Shown piece after piece: positions 1-37,394 of a stretch of 64,000 nt of DNA. Source of the stretch: Baylisascaris procyonis. Its lineage: Eukaryota > Nematoda > Chromadorea > Rhabditida > Ascarididae. The stretch covers positions 5,376,501 through 5,440,500 of the forward strand of contig JAZARR010000213.1 in NCBI GenBank assembly GCA_037389465.1, in the 5' to 3' direction. The notes beneath the pieces are model-generated. The model worked only from the letters and a program-made list of their open reading frames with translations, ran no database searches and was not told the DNA's origin. A program made the translations under genes and the position numbers. Position 1 is the first letter of the stretch; every line of letters begins with the position of its first letter.

Positions 1-23880
<23,880 letters not shown>

Positions 23881-24147
23881 TGCTCCTTTGTTCCCGGGGG
23901 AAGTTTTGCGAAAACTGTTGGCGCTTTCAATGTTGGCCTAAATTAAAGGGCTGATAAACGACGCAATGATCACTTTGATGGTGAAGAGAGTAGATTTTTT
24001 GCTACCACTTGACTACAAATGTCTTTATATAGGAGTTTAGGATCTGAAGCCTAAGGGCAGTTCAAAACGAGAGAGAGAAGCAGTATCCATTATAAATCTA
24101 GTAAAATCACTGAAAAAAAACTAACGTTTGAGTAGATGTTAGCATCG

Positions 24148-24153
24148 AATAAA
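24148..24153 (+). promoter_or_regulatory. Polyadenylation signal AATAAA (short CNNM isoform)
   Basis: AATAAA about 270 bases after the stop at 23,880. It is the nearest downstream signal and a plausible 3' end for the read-through form of exon g. Confidence 0.5.
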
Positions 24154-25473
24154 GAGTAACGTGAAGTTTGAAGCATTGCACGGGTCGGTAAGTGCAGTCG
24201 AATTGTGGATAGTTTTTTTTCTTCAATGTTTTAAAGCACTTAAATGCTTAGTAAGCACCTCAGAAGGATGCGACTAAATTTTTGTTTATAGTCGAAGTTT
24301 GGTATTTGTGCTTATTGCCTCAGGTGATAACAAAAGTTTTAAATGTGCGAAGCGTTATATGAGCAACGCTTTTCACATTTAATCACTTACCATAATTGCA
24401 CTGTTTATTGCAACTATCACACTAATTTCCCAGCTTGCACGTTTATTATTTGCATTGCACGACACCTGTGTTTGTGTGCCTTCATTCTCTAACTCATCGT
24501 CTTCCCCCTTTTGTTTGACTTTGGATTTCAGTACTCATACTTATTCGGAATTTCCCAATTCAGTTTGGAAGTACTGCGGGCTTGGACTTTTGGGAATGAT
24601 CGCGAGGTTTCATAGTATTTGGGGAGAGGGTGATATTCTCATCTCTAACACTTCATTACTTAGCGCCTGTATGCTCACAGTTCGGTATAATTGGTCATCT
24701 AATAGCAACAAACTTGTTTATGATGGAAGTTTTTGAAGTTTTTATCGTGGCACCTATCAGGGATCTATTCATGTGGAGTTTGTTACGTAAGGGTAACACT
24801 ATGGCTTTCTATGGCTCTATCAGGGATACAGTGTTTTGATAACGGGATTGTTAAGCCGTTCAAACCATGTCTATTTATATTGCTGGCATGTGTACCGTTT
24901 TCCGCCGACCTCATCATGTTAGGAAGGTTGTATACCTGAGTATGATTTCGTTTGCGATGTCTTTTGAGGGTCTTTCTTTCTTCTGCACTTGTATTATTTG
25001 AACTGAAAAGACTTGAGTTGCACTAGAAATTAGGGAAGCGGATTATCTATCACTTTTGATGGCTTGTTGCTTGCTCTACGTTTGGCAAGATTTGGCCTGG
25101 AAGACTGCTAGAAAATCTCGTAGTGGCAATTGAGGGGAGAGCAATATATGATGCATTCGAACCAATGAAATTGCAAACGCAATTATCGAAAGTAATTGTT
25201 TTAATGAATGAAAGCGTCAAGTGAGGTTATTGTGACGAGCTGATTGTGGAGGGAAGTGCTTTACCGACCCGTCGCTATTGCTGTTGATTGCATTTTGCTG
25301 CAATTCGGGTTATTTTTAAAGCTTTTGCTTTCCAAGTAATATAAATTTTTACTATCTTCGCATTATGAGAACGAATTTCATGAATTTTTCACATAATTTT
25401 CATAACCACACAGAAATGCTGAAACTTTGTAGTTTCTTACATAACAATTCAAGTCGAAACGGCCGTATCATAG

Positions 25474-25551
25474 CTTGTCGGACGATGTGCTTTCCTAATC
25501 TTGTCGGACGATATGCTTTCCTAAGCTTGTCGGACGATGTGCTTTCCTACC
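25474..25551. repeat. 26-base tandem repeat, three copies
   Basis: Units start at 25474, 25500 and 25526, each CTTGTCGGACGATRTGCTTT followed by CCTA and two variable bases. Copies 1 and 3 share ATGTG; copy 2 has ATATG. Confidence 0.95.
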
Positions 25552-28500
25552 TTTCCTTTCAAGTAACATATTTATAGAGAGGAAAATAAGCTAAACTTTC
25601 AAGAATAAATCAATTTTGCTGCAACATTTTCAGAAATTATTTCTCCTCAAATCCGGAAGTGGTGGTATTTATTAATTGTTGCGGTTCATTTAGTGAGAGC
25701 ACCGTCTTTATGCTGTTTTCTTCATGATGCCGTTACATCGTTCGAAATGTTTTACTGTCTTTGTTGGAAATGGTTGGGTGGGTCATCCATTTGTTAGCCA
25801 ATGAAATCTGCACACTCTTTGCTGTGAATTCTCATGGATTTTCTTCGTTTTCACTTCAAGAGCTTTGGGTATATGGTCATTTTTGGTATTGGGATTTGTT
25901 CATGTTCATCACACCCACTTTTTTGAGAAAAGTTTGTTTCCAATCATTCACTGGGAAACAGTAGAGAGAGAGTTAAAAGCATTGAGTAATTTGGAGGTTT
26001 CTATGCGAAAATGTGCTTATCTGTGGTAGAACGTTATCTTTTAGTTGCTTTTAATCGATGCTTATCGTAATTCTTTCACAAGAAGAGAACAACTCAATGA
26101 AGAGAGGTGTTCGCCAAAGGGTTATTCGAAATTGTGCCTTTAAACTTGGGACGTATTTTTGCTGCTAAAGCATTTTGTGTATTCAGCTATGCATGGAGTG
26201 TGCATATGTTTTGTTGCCTAATTGCTAACTTAATATGGAAGGAGATACCCCTTGTTGTGCTTGTCGAAACTCTATATATTGTTTGGTTGCGTAGTTGCTG
26301 GTAGCAGCATTCTTCGTTCTTGTTGCTTAGTTGGCTCTTTTTTATTGTGCTTGCCAGTTCTTTATGCGCACGCTCAATCCGGTGTAGTAATAATGACGTC
26401 AGAATAACGGCCTGATTCATTTTGGAGTTTCCTTTTTTTCCGCTTCTTATGATGAATGGGAAATCGATCAGCTTTAAACGAGTGTGTGAGGCGCTGTCAG
26501 CTTTCATGATGACGTCATTCGACTGGGTTGAATGTCCGTCTTGCAATTGCTCTTGTTTTCTCAGCTGGGCATCGTCATATTTGGCTTTTTTTTAATGTTC
26601 ACTGATTGAAATAACTCGTTTCGTATTTATATTTATGGCTATCATGGCTTTCATAGCTGTGGGGAAGGTCCACTCAGTAGGCACATATTGGTGATTTTTC
26701 AACCGGTAATATGACAACATATTCCATAGATCTGATATTTTATATGAAAGAGGAATCTTGATGATTTAAGTGGATTGCATCTTAATGCGCAGTAATTCTT
26801 TGCCTAGTCATGCACATTGAAAAGTATTTAATTTTACTGAGATGCGGCTATCCACGTTCTTTTTGTGGGTGTTTTTAGTTTTGAAAGCGCATGATTTGGC
26901 TCTGAGCAAATTACAGCTAATGTTTGCAAAGCTTTCTAGGTGATCTTTTTTGCGTAATCTCCTCTACCTTGGTTACACTTGCGGAATGGAAAACTAAGGT
27001 CACTGAATTTTCGGGTGGAATACTCAACGAATTGATTATGGCTAAGGGTTCATCAGTTGCCCTATTAGTACCGATCGCTTGAGGAGGACAGGAGTTAGAT
27101 GCTAGTAAATCTTTCCGAATGTCTAGTGGGAGGTGTCAGGCAAATGTGCGTGAATAGCAAATTTCCTTAGCATATGTGAAAATTCTTTGGTCGCAGTTGT
27201 TGATTTTTTTGGTTGGCTCTGAATTTTTTGGTCGCCATTGTCGACAGTTTCGTTGGCAAGCTTGTTAATATTTGTTATATTTGAAGATAAGATTCATAGT
27301 GCCTTACGGAGGGGAAGGGAGCGTTCAATAAAAAAGGTAGTTTTGCTATTTGTTATTATTAGTCATCAGTTTTCGTCAGTGAATATCTGCGCGGTTGTTT
27401 TGAAATCGCGGATCTTTCCTTACCTAGTGGTCATTTAATTAGACTTCACTTGCAATGAGTCTAACTCACTGCTTGTCTCGCTGTTAATCAGTTATTAGCC
27501 TGCAGTGTATTTATTGAAGCTCTCATTCAAGTGAGGCATCCCCTTTATTAGGCACAATACTCCAAACATTTGCACATAATTTGATCGTTTATACAAGCCA
27601 TCAGAGGTGCCTTAATGCCGTTATCGTTGCTCATTTGCAGTGATGTAATTACGGATGCATTGATGAATTTTATTGTTGCATAATAATTTTCACTTCTTAA
27701 CATTCTTTTGTTTGCTAACACGCTTGACAGCGTATTCACCATAGACATTCCACCTGAAACATTTAAGTGGCATCAAAGTACAGCTCTTTTTATTAACATC
27801 AGGGGTGAGATTTTTAATATGGTCTTTCTTTATTTGTTCGCGTTATTTATTCTCGAGGAATGAGTTTAGGATGACAGATGGACACACTAATTGTTTTTGC
27901 TTAGAAAAGAGTTCTATGTCGTCATTTTATTATATATTTAGCATTTTTGTTTCATTTTAAACGGCGTTCGTGTATTGATGCTTGTTTGACCAACAGTGGG
28001 ATACTTGCAGTAGGTTTTTAGGCGTTCATATGATCGTGGGGTTGGGAGAAAGGCAGAGGTTGTCAATAATGAGGAGCCGATCCACTTTTTGTTTTGCCTG
28101 ACAAGAAATTAGAAGGAGCTGAGAGAGTTAAAAGGTGTTTTACACTGATGAGCAGAAACATCAGAGGGTTCAAAATGCGAAACAAAAACACGTTTCTTAT
28201 GATTCTTTCAAATGACAATTGGTGTTCGCCTTTTTTGTGGTCTTCACTGCTCAGGACGCGCAAATTTCGGTTTTTTCTCTAACGGCGTGAGAAACGAATT
28301 TCCGCCACGATGATCATCATTTTCGCATTTCAGTTGCGGTCACTATTGTAAATTTTGAACGGTTGTCAATCCAGCATTATTAGTGAACAAATGTGGATGT
28401 TTAGGGCGACAGACATTTTCTTTTGTCTTATGCCGTTGAGATTGGTAACCATGCAAAAGTTTGCAATATTTGAACGAAAAAGATGATCACCGTGGTGAAG

Positions 28501-29555
28501 ACATGCAAAAAATTTTTTTTACCACTTCTCAGAACGAGGCAAAATACAATTGAGATTTACGCGTTTTGAATAGTGCAAACCGAAAAACTGAGCACAAAAT
28601 TGTTATTAGGAATCGCTTTTGGCGAAATACACTTAAAGTTGGTGTTTACGGTCCCTTCTTTGCATGCTTCGGTTGTGGAGTGCTTTATAGGGATTGAGAA
28701 AGTATTGACCGAGGCAATGAGAGGGTCTAAATGGGACAAATCGTAGACACCGATATCCATGCGCTGCATGCCTGATCCTTGAATTTGAGAGAAGGAAAGG
28801 TGAATAAAAATGAGCATTTAAATGTTTTATAATATAGTGTCCGCAATTAGTGGTTTAAAGGAAGTTGTGCTAAAGCCATTCCTTAGTTTATGGGTATATT
28901 GAAGAAAAATTCTCTCACGTTTTAGTTATTTATGGATCGGCTTATGTGTTACCAGTTTGCATGAGTTCTTATAGTGGCATTCACAGTAAGTATATGTCAA
29001 AATCCTACTAATCTATTCGCATATTCTTTTCAAACATGAATCGTAACAAGTATTCTGAAAAAACTACAAACACTCTCCATAATTTGTCGAAGTGACATTT
29101 AACGTTTCCATTCATAGCCTTTCGGGACTTGATTAGCCCTCACCGATATCATTCATCGCGTCGACTCACCAGTTTTTGACTTTCATTTTGGCTATACGCA
29201 GAAATTAATATCCTCACTTATGCCATTCCACATTCATATGTATGTTTTAAAGCTGTTCGCGAGTGGCTTAATGTTGCAAAGTTTCAAGCACATCAATCAA
29301 CCACTGCATCGTGCTGAATTATATCATCATGTACGTCATGTTTATGAAGGAAGTGGACAGTTCATAATGATTTAAGGTTCATTAAGTTTACGGATATGGT
29401 GACTTTGTGGAGTGGAGGAATGAGGAATCTTTTGCAAATGCAGTCCTCACCAATGAGACCGTGCTTTTCATATAGAAGATATTTTTTTTTTGGCGTTCTG
29501 TTGCATATCAAGGAATCTTAACATCCGCTGAGCAAAAAGACTGATGTTATCAGTT

Positions 29556-29645
29556 GTGATGTCCTTGAAAAATGTCACTTCACCAAACCTTGTAAATTAA
29601 GGGATCTTGAAAAATTGTGATGTCCTACGTCACCAAACCTTGTAT
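29556..29645. repeat. Short direct duplication (~60-base spacing)
   Basis: TTGTGATGTCCT followed by TCACCAAACCTTGTA occurs twice, the first copy with an extra 12-13 bases in the middle. Confidence 0.7.
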
Positions 29646-30175
29646 CGCGAAACTGCTGAAAATTGCAGGATCGAAAAGAAACAAGCTTACCAACATGCTC
29701 AAAGTAATAATGATTACGTAAGAAATTATCTGCACAAGGGGACAAAAAGTTATATACTCTCAATTTAAAACGATAACATATGTCATGAAAGCATCTTTTA
29801 ACAACCTATTTACCCAAAATCAAATAAATCACTCATATAAAATTATAAATTCTTAAAAATTGTCTACACAAAGCTGCAAAGTCTAGGAAATCGTCTGCGC
29901 AGGATGAGATAATCTTCCACGAAGACAATCTACTGAAAATGTCTAAATCATCTAGCAAATTGTCCGCTCGAAACGACGGCGTCTGCAAGTCGGCAATCAT
30001 CGCAAAACTTCTGTTTGTTGGGTGTTGTTAGTAGTCAGATTCATCGAAGGGAATGTTCCCTTTATCTGATGGCCTAACTAGTTAATCGATAGCAGTGTCA
30101 TAAGAAATCTCAAACAATGTAACCAAAAAGAATTGTTTATATGTGTATTGCTCTAAAAATAAAGCAATGTTTCAG

Positions 30176-30311
30176 AGCATTACCTTTATTGGCCGATGAT
30201 GGGAGCACCGTCACGACGGGTGTTGGGGAGAAGGCGCTTTCGAGAGGCAGCCTTGATGAACGTTCGCTTCTGCTGGGCAGTAAGCCGAATTCACCACTGG
30301 CAACGCCGCAG
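30176..30311 (+). CDS. cnnm: Probable alternative CNNM C-terminal exon 1
   Basis: Acceptor AATGTTTCAG, then one base completing a split codon and 45 codons: ALPLLADDGSTVTTGVG, EKALSRGSLDERSLLLGS and KPNSPLATPQ, with donor CCGCAG|GTTTCA. The composition is protein-like and both splice sites fit this gene's pattern. Its phase matches the donor at 23,738 in exon g (giving KGSR|ALPLL). A second option is the donor at 23,806 with the acceptor two bases later (VEVDALPLL). Distant tails of vertebrate CNNMs carry a similar acidic/leucine segment (ETANLLNE). The link to CNNM is inference; it could instead belong to an unseen gene. Confidence 0.6.
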
Positions 30312-31234
30312 GTTTCATCGTTTAACTCAATCACTTTGTTTCTCATAATAATATGATCATATGTGGTATTTGCGTTCCTTCGTCACTTCAATCGCCTGCA
30401 AAAGTTTTTACTATTTTCAATTCAGACTTTAAACGTTATTCTACAAATTACTTACTTCAGCCCTTATGAATGCAATGCGGTTATTTCTGACGTAACGAGG
30501 AAGAAAGTGCGATCTCAAGTCATATGTTGAGATGGAACTTCTTTGAGGCTCATTAAGTGTTGTTTAGCGTGTACATCGTTTGATAGTAATATGAGGTTAA
30601 GAATTTTACACAATGAGCGTTAACGTTAAAATTTAATCATTTTGCCTGCTGGACAAGGTGCGCTGCCTTGTTTGCCGGAATTATTGTCTTGGTCTTAACT
30701 CAGTTAGGATATAGACAATTTGTTAATAAATAAGGCATTCCGAGTATCCTAACGAACATAAACTGATAACACTGATGACCTTAATGGTAACCTTGCTAAT
30801 ATGCGTTTCCGTTGATTTTTGGGTGTACATTCAGGCAAGCATCCGCGTGTTGGCAGGTTGGTAGGTTGCATCGATAGTAAACCGCAGTTGAAATAACTGT
30901 TGACTGACTTGATTTCTTTCGAAATGCAGCGCATTCTGTTTTTATTTTCATGAATTTCAATATTTGAAGTTTTATTTATGACTGATTAACGAATTGTTGG
31001 TGGAGTTTTCTTATTGTTTTTTTTATTAGGGTTATAGATATTTAAACGTTTCGCAGTGATGATCCGATCTATTTGAGTGAGATGATCTCTCTTTTGCACC
31101 TTTTTTTTTTAAATGAATAAGCCCGATCATACCTTAGGCACTAGTTGGTTCTTTTTTTTCGGATTACTTGAACTGATGAGGTAATAGTCTCTATCGATCC
31201 AGTCATTTCATTTTACGGTAAATCTTTATTATCA

Positions 31235-31236
<2 letters not shown>

Positions 31237-31312
<76 letters not shown>
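31237..31312. repeat. (TA)n microsatellite, ~76 bases
   Basis: Pure TA tract followed by a T-run. Confidence 0.98.
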
Positions 31313-31315
<3 letters not shown>

Positions 31316-31690
31316 TTTTTTTTTAATTTGTTGCTTGAGGAGGAAAATTGTTTACAACTTTTTTTCCCATTTATGAATTTTGATGACTGCTTGTACAGTT
31401 TATAGAAGCTGGTTTGTGCTTTCATGGCTGTTGGCTGGTGGTTGGTGTAATAATCCGGAATATCTCAGTTAATCCTGGATTTCTTGGATTTGTATGAAAT
31501 TTATCGTGAAGATTTTTTATAATAATTTCTGTTGATTTTTGCGCTCTCTTTCATAGGATCTGTGGAAGATGCATGTCCAAAGCTAATTTTTTAAGAAAAA
31601 CGTGAAAATCTGTCGATCCGAATACTCACTCGGAATTCTGATTTTGTTTACTTCTTGATCATAATCTAGCTCAAACTCGACAATTCGAGG

Positions 31691-32924
31691 TCATTTCTCG
31701 CTGTTGCCGTAAATTAGCATAACTGTAAGGAGTTTCTGACAAAGGATTGGCTGTGATGAAATTTTTTGGGCATGCCGATTCCAAATTTTCATCCATCTGA
31801 AAACTTCTTCTGGCAGATCCTGGCGTCTTGTGGCCAAGAGCAAGTTTTCACGCCAGATTGAGCCCTTCACGATTACGTAGTTCCATCTCGCATTAATTTT
31901 GGAATTTTGGAATAATTTTTTTTTCATATTCACTTGTAACTCTTCTCAATTTGATCGATTAGTAACGCCATGCCTGCCACTGGATGTCTCAGTCAATGCT
32001 CTTTCGAATGATATATATAATGATGCCTAGGCTTCTGCCACGGGGAGGCCTGGAAATTGCATAGAGCAGTGGGAGCATATGAGGGAATACGCAGAAGTGA
32101 GGGAATAAGAGAAGTCGTCAGAAATCTCCCTCCAACTCCGAGTTTGCCCATGAGACCATCACTTGTTTTAATCGATCCAGTATTCAGTGCTGTTTCATAT
32201 CGTATATAATGTGCCGGAGCACATTTAACCGTAATCGTGGAAATCGCATACAGAGCATGCAAGAGTAAGAATCAATTTTGAGAAAATGTTTTAATCCATA
32301 AGTCCAGCTGCACATGGATGAGAGCAGCGGTTGAGGGCAGCAGCCCATCTTGCGAAGGAGTACAAGGGGCATATGCCCTATTCTTAATATAGGTGCCAAA
32401 ATAAGGCCATAAGTAGCCAAGAGGTTTTTGAGGAAATATTTTTTGTCAGGGTTTTGGTGGTTTTTGGTGTGAAACGATTTAATTTGATGGACTGGCTGCA
32501 AATATTTGTGTAATAAGGGGGTTTTCTGTCAAATCTGTGAAGTAGGGGATCACTAAATTACGCACTTTCTATACATATGTATTGGAATGAATATTTATGG
32601 GACCATATCTTGGCAACTTGAAGGCCTTTCCACTTGCGGTTTGTTTCTTCAAAACGACTTTACAAGCTCTCTCAAACCACTTATAAATCATTCTATCTGT
32701 CTGGTCATTCTAATTGCGTTAAGAAGGGGATATAAGGTTTCCTCGTGACCGCTTATGAACTTTGGTTGCAACACATCTCGATAATTGACTATAAGCGGTG
32801 AATGTGTGTCATATATCATGTGATCGCAAAGCGACAGCCGATATCTACAACTGAACTCTGCGAGTTGTTTTTCAGTGATTTGCGCCGTTAGCGGTCGCAG
32901 CACCCAGCGTCGAATGCTGAACAC
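31691..32924 (-). pseudogene. Possible decayed coding sequence (unidentified)
   Basis: Four - strand frames of 66-105 codons follow one another here, broken by stops and frame changes: 32688-32924, 32184-32501, 31993-32262 and 31691-31933. The last reads LPEEVFRWMKIWNRHAQKIS and looks more protein-like than its surroundings; similar-looking residues (VEFELDYDQEVNKIRIPSEY) continue past its stop. I do not recognise the family. This could be a repeat-derived fragment or chance. Confidence 0.2.
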
Positions 32925-34342
32925 TTTAGGGGGACGGAAATTTCTATTTCAGTGACCATTCCCTCTCTTTTTCAGTAAAGTTGCCTGTGAAAATATTCGA
33001 ATTCCGATGATCCTTTAGGGTTTCATTCGAGATCTGTCATGAACTTGTTACAGCCATGTTTTGATGGGGAGAGGGTTTCGGTAATTGCATTATATTTGAA
33101 GAACTTGAATGTCATGTATGAACTTTATGTTTCACCTTTTTCTTCATCATTACACGTTTAATTTGCTTTCTTTGAAATATTCTGGAATGCAGATGGATTT
33201 CAGCTGATTTAGAGGATTCTTCTTCAACTATGCTGCAGTTTCTTTTTCAGAATTCCACAATTCACTTCCCAGTTTTTAGCATCTCCTTATTAAGCCGATG
33301 AAAACAGCAAATTTAAGTCTAGCTGCATTATCACTTCGCATAAATCGAACTGCATATATGTAAATGTGCTCGCAACGATATATCGTCAGTATCTCCGTAA
33401 TGAAATCTGCAATTTTCCCTTTTTCACAAAAACCCATTCCACTTCAGGAAACATTCGATAAAATGAATATTAATGAGGCGCGTATGATTCATTGGTTGCA
33501 CTCACCAATGCCGTTGATTTATTGTCAGACGAGTGTCATCTTTCACCTAATATGAATGAGCTTGATTAAAATGGATGTGTTGATCTTGAAAAATGTTTCG
33601 CAATATTGAAGGGGAGATCGCTTCGCGAACCATTAGAGTCTACAATGAAATACGCTCTCTAAGCATGTATTTCGCGGAATAACTTAGGCAGAAAGAGGCA
33701 CGATCTTTATAATTTATCCATTCTTTCGCAGCTAAATCTTATTTGAGCGGATTTTAGTAGTTTCAGATTTTTCATCTTCTTTTTTAGCATCTATCTGAGA
33801 ATTTTCTGCAGATTTTTAAAACTCTTGTTGGCTTAGAAGAGGAATGATGACGAGCTGCAATGTTTCATATCCTTAACAGTTTAGAGGAAGTGATTATTCG
33901 AATTTCCAATCAAAATGTCCCATCTTTATCAAAAAATTCTTTAAATTTCTATTGCGATCTACTTATTATTCGTTGTTATTTGAATATATTTGTGATATAA
34001 CAAGTACACTTTTTGAAGCGATCGAAAATTGGCAGAAGGCGAGACACTCTCTTCTAGGTTTGCCAAGTTTTACTTCATCATCCCGCTAGTGTAGTAGTTA
34101 GTTATCAGTGTTGCATATGTTTGCAGTCAATCGTACCCATGTGTGGTATTTGTTGTTGTTATGCGGTAACTATCAACCAGGATTCTATTAATTATATGCA
34201 AAATAGCAAACAGTCCAGTTTAGTTTCATTCTTGATTGTTCCGCATTGCGCAACGCTCTCACATAGTGGCATAGCTGAGGTCCGGATTTTCGGAATAAAG
34301 GAAAAGAAGGCTATCATAGCTTCGTGGAATCTTTATTTGTAA

Positions 34343-34374
34343 GGTGTGTGTGTGTGGGGGGGGGGGGGGTGGGT
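34343..34374 (+). repeat. (GT)n followed by poly-G
   Basis: GTGTGTGTGTG then about 14 G and TGGGT. Potential G-rich structure in otherwise AT-rich DNA. Confidence 0.9.
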
Positions 34375-37048
34375 TAAGACGATTATTCAAAATGCGCTGG
34401 AACGTTTTGCGTCGTCGACTAATTTCTAAAAAGCCGTTTGATGTCCCCAGTGTCAAAGTATGCGAGATGCGTTTCTCGCACCCTCATTTCTCACAATTAG
34501 CCCATACTTTTTCCAGCAACTTTCTGCTTTTCATTTTCACTCAAGAGCGCTACACAGTATAAGATATTTTGACCCAAATATTGAACAATGCGAGTGTACG
34601 ATGGATTTCCATAATGCAGGAGCATTGTTACGCTGAATTGCGGGCACTGGTGTTGTTTCATGCGTGCATTTATGGCGTCGAGTCTTGTCGAATGTTCCGC
34701 ATGCGCTAACAGTACTACCCTACTTTAATTTAACAGTGGGACAGACCTGATCGTGATTTAACCATCCTGAATTTGTTTGTCCGTCATCTTATTTCAACGG
34801 TGTTTTCAGTAGCTTTAATCCCTTCCACTGCGTACTCTTCCGACTGGTTTTGCGCAGGACGTTTACCTTTCACTTTCGCATTTGCGGGGGAGGGGGCGGT
34901 GCTCGAATACTGAATAAACAAAAAACATATGATTAGTTCGAAAGGGAGGTGGGAGGAGAACACAAATTGTTTAACGCACAGGAAAAGGTGGAAGAACTGC
35001 ATAGAGAGGAGACATTTTCATCTATGACTCTGTGATATCACTCTCAACGCGACAACATTTTGATACTGATTTACTGTTCCAGTTGCTTTGCTTCCAAGGT
35101 ACAGTATATTTATTACGATTATGAAAACGACAGAAGGGATAAATCCTTGTCCGTATTAATGTAGCCGGCTATTTTATGCTATATCGCACAAATAACTGCC
35201 TCCTGCCTCCTCAGCGAACGTTTTATTTGGCGTTCATGTTCGTCGGGTAGTATGCCTATGAACGCTCACTTTTATAGATTTTCTAGTTTCCATTATACTG
35301 TAATGGTCATGGGAAGATAAACACAACTTAAGCGTGGAATTTTATTCTTAAAGTGAATGCGTCTTGATAGAATTAGACTGTTCTATGTGATCGAGCAAAT
35401 TTCAATAAGCAATGTGTGTTCTTGAAAAGGTATGCGGTGCGATTATGCATGCATTGTTCTCGTCTTTCCCCATTATGCTCTTCTGTCACTTTTCTCACCT
35501 ATATCCGCCGTGGTGTTTGACTCTTCGCCGAATTAGACTTACTTCCTGCAGCTGTTATTAGAAAATATAAAAAAATCCAACATCATAGTGTGACAACATC
35601 GCAGTGTAAGACAGAGTTATTTTAGATTTGTATGTGCAATTTAGTTGGTTGGATTGATGTTTTATCATTTGTTGAGCATGTGTGCCTGTCTGAACGATTT
35701 GTCAGTTAACGCATTATGCAAATAAATATTCGATTAGCAACGTTTTGTGGTTCGACCATTTACTGTAAGGAAAATATCCATTTATATTACAATTTCTTGT
35801 AAGCCGACATTAGAACATCGTTGAAGAAATTCTCCCTCGAATTGTTTGAACAAGAAAAACATTAGGGAACAGCAGCCGAATGACTTTTTATCAATATTTC
35901 GAAGTTGAGAATATCATACAAAGGTCATTTTTGGTCAACGAATAAGCTATAATCATTGAGGTGGAATGGACTTAATCTAGCTGAGTTGAGGAATAAAGAC
36001 AACTTATTTCGAGTCCTGTTAGCTTTTTTGGTGCTGTTCAAGTTGTTTCTCTGCTTTAGTTGTTTGCACTCAATTCAACTATATTTATTTGATATATGAA
36101 AATCATCTTTCATACTGATCTATTGAACATCTTTTGTTATTTGTGTATATTTATTTATTAGGTGAGTAAAAAAGAATTATTTCGCAATACCTTTAACTGT
36201 TAGAAAGTTGACTCGCGGAGAATGTGAAATGTAACTTTATGCTAAATTTCAATTTTCAAGTGCTCGAATGTAAAATATTTCTGGAAGAAAAAGGTTGCAA
36301 AAAATTTCGACGTTGACCCATGCGTTGATGAAAGTTAGTTCGATAAAGAGGCGAGTTTAGGGGAAGAGTGGACAAAGGGGGGAAGAAGATGAATGAATGC
36401 AATGTAGGGGTAACAAAAATATGTGAATAGCAAAGCAAGAACATACATTAGTAAACGCATCTGAGACCATGAAATTAAAATTGCAGAAGCAATTGAGATG
36501 CGATGGATAATTTTTATCAGATCTTGGTCAGCTGAAAAATGTGATGTTTGGATCCAAAGCAGAAAGAACTGTCGATTTGAGAATTCCTAGCGATAAAATT
36601 CGGCCAGGTTCTTTTGTTGAAAGATATGTCGGCTGTCACAGTTGTCTTATCGTCATAGATGGAATGTATTGAATGGCAAAAATGGGAAGAGAAATGAACG
36701 ATATGTGAGGAAACTGTTAGGAGAAAAGGAAATCCTCATTGGAAAGCGATCAGTTTTATTATCGGCAGTGTTTTGCATCATGATAATTTTGCTGAGTGAA
36801 TTTGAAATCTGTCGGTTTTGTCGTCGGTATTGGTCACTTTTTTATTTTAAAAATAATTATCTTCCTAAGAATCTTTACTTTCCTAATTGCCCCTTTATCC
36901 ATTAAGCGTATTTTGTGCTTTACTCTTTTCGTTATGCTTTGCGCAGTATCTGTTTGATTCTGCCGTTATGCATTGCCCGATGCTTCGGGAATTCACTAAT
37001 GTCGGGAACGGAATGGGGATATAGGTCACCAGTTCACACTAGCCGACA

Positions 37049-37394
37049 CTAGATATATTCGATTATCAAAGCACTTCTTTTACGTTTTTGCAATTCTCTT
37101 AATGGCATATCGTGAGCTCTGTCTCCACGCTTCGTCACTGGCGGAATGCCACCATGTCGAGCAACCAGTCGAATAATAAAGTAAATACTGCGCAGGATCG
37201 TTAGTGTTAGCAAAGTAGCGGTTTGAGTATGCCAGGAATAAAACAGTAGCGCTGAACACTCTGAACCAAAGTAGATGGCAGTGGTTAACGTTTGAAACGT
37301 ATTGTGGTCCTCGCATAACCGGATGTCGCAGGCACAATCCCTAACGACGGTGAGGTAACACTGCAAGGTAAAAACGATGCTCAGAGGCCGACCG
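37049..37394 (-). CDS. Possible terminal exon on the opposite strand (unidentified)
   Basis: On the - strand a strong acceptor (CGTTTTTACCTTGCAG) is followed by a phase-0 frame of about 114 codons to a stop. It starts CYLTVVRDCACDIRLCEDHN and includes a hydrophobic stretch CSALLFYSW...LLTLTILRSIYFIIRLV and a basic tail (LRELQKRKRSA). It would be a membrane protein fragment. A second frame over the same bases is also open for 85 codons. Against it: chance frames of this length are expected about once in a window this size, and no upstream exon was identified. No family recognised. Confidence 0.25.

Larger units (their letters stand above)
23881..30175 (+). other. CNNM 3' UTR and downstream sequence, or 6-kb intron of the longer isoform
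   Basis: Just after the stop lies a poly(A) signal (24,148). Beyond it the DNA is AT-rich without convincing exons. It contains a 26-base triplicate (25,474) and a partial 60-base duplication near 29,556-29,645. If the downstream exons are used, this whole stretch is intron. Confidence 0.6.
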
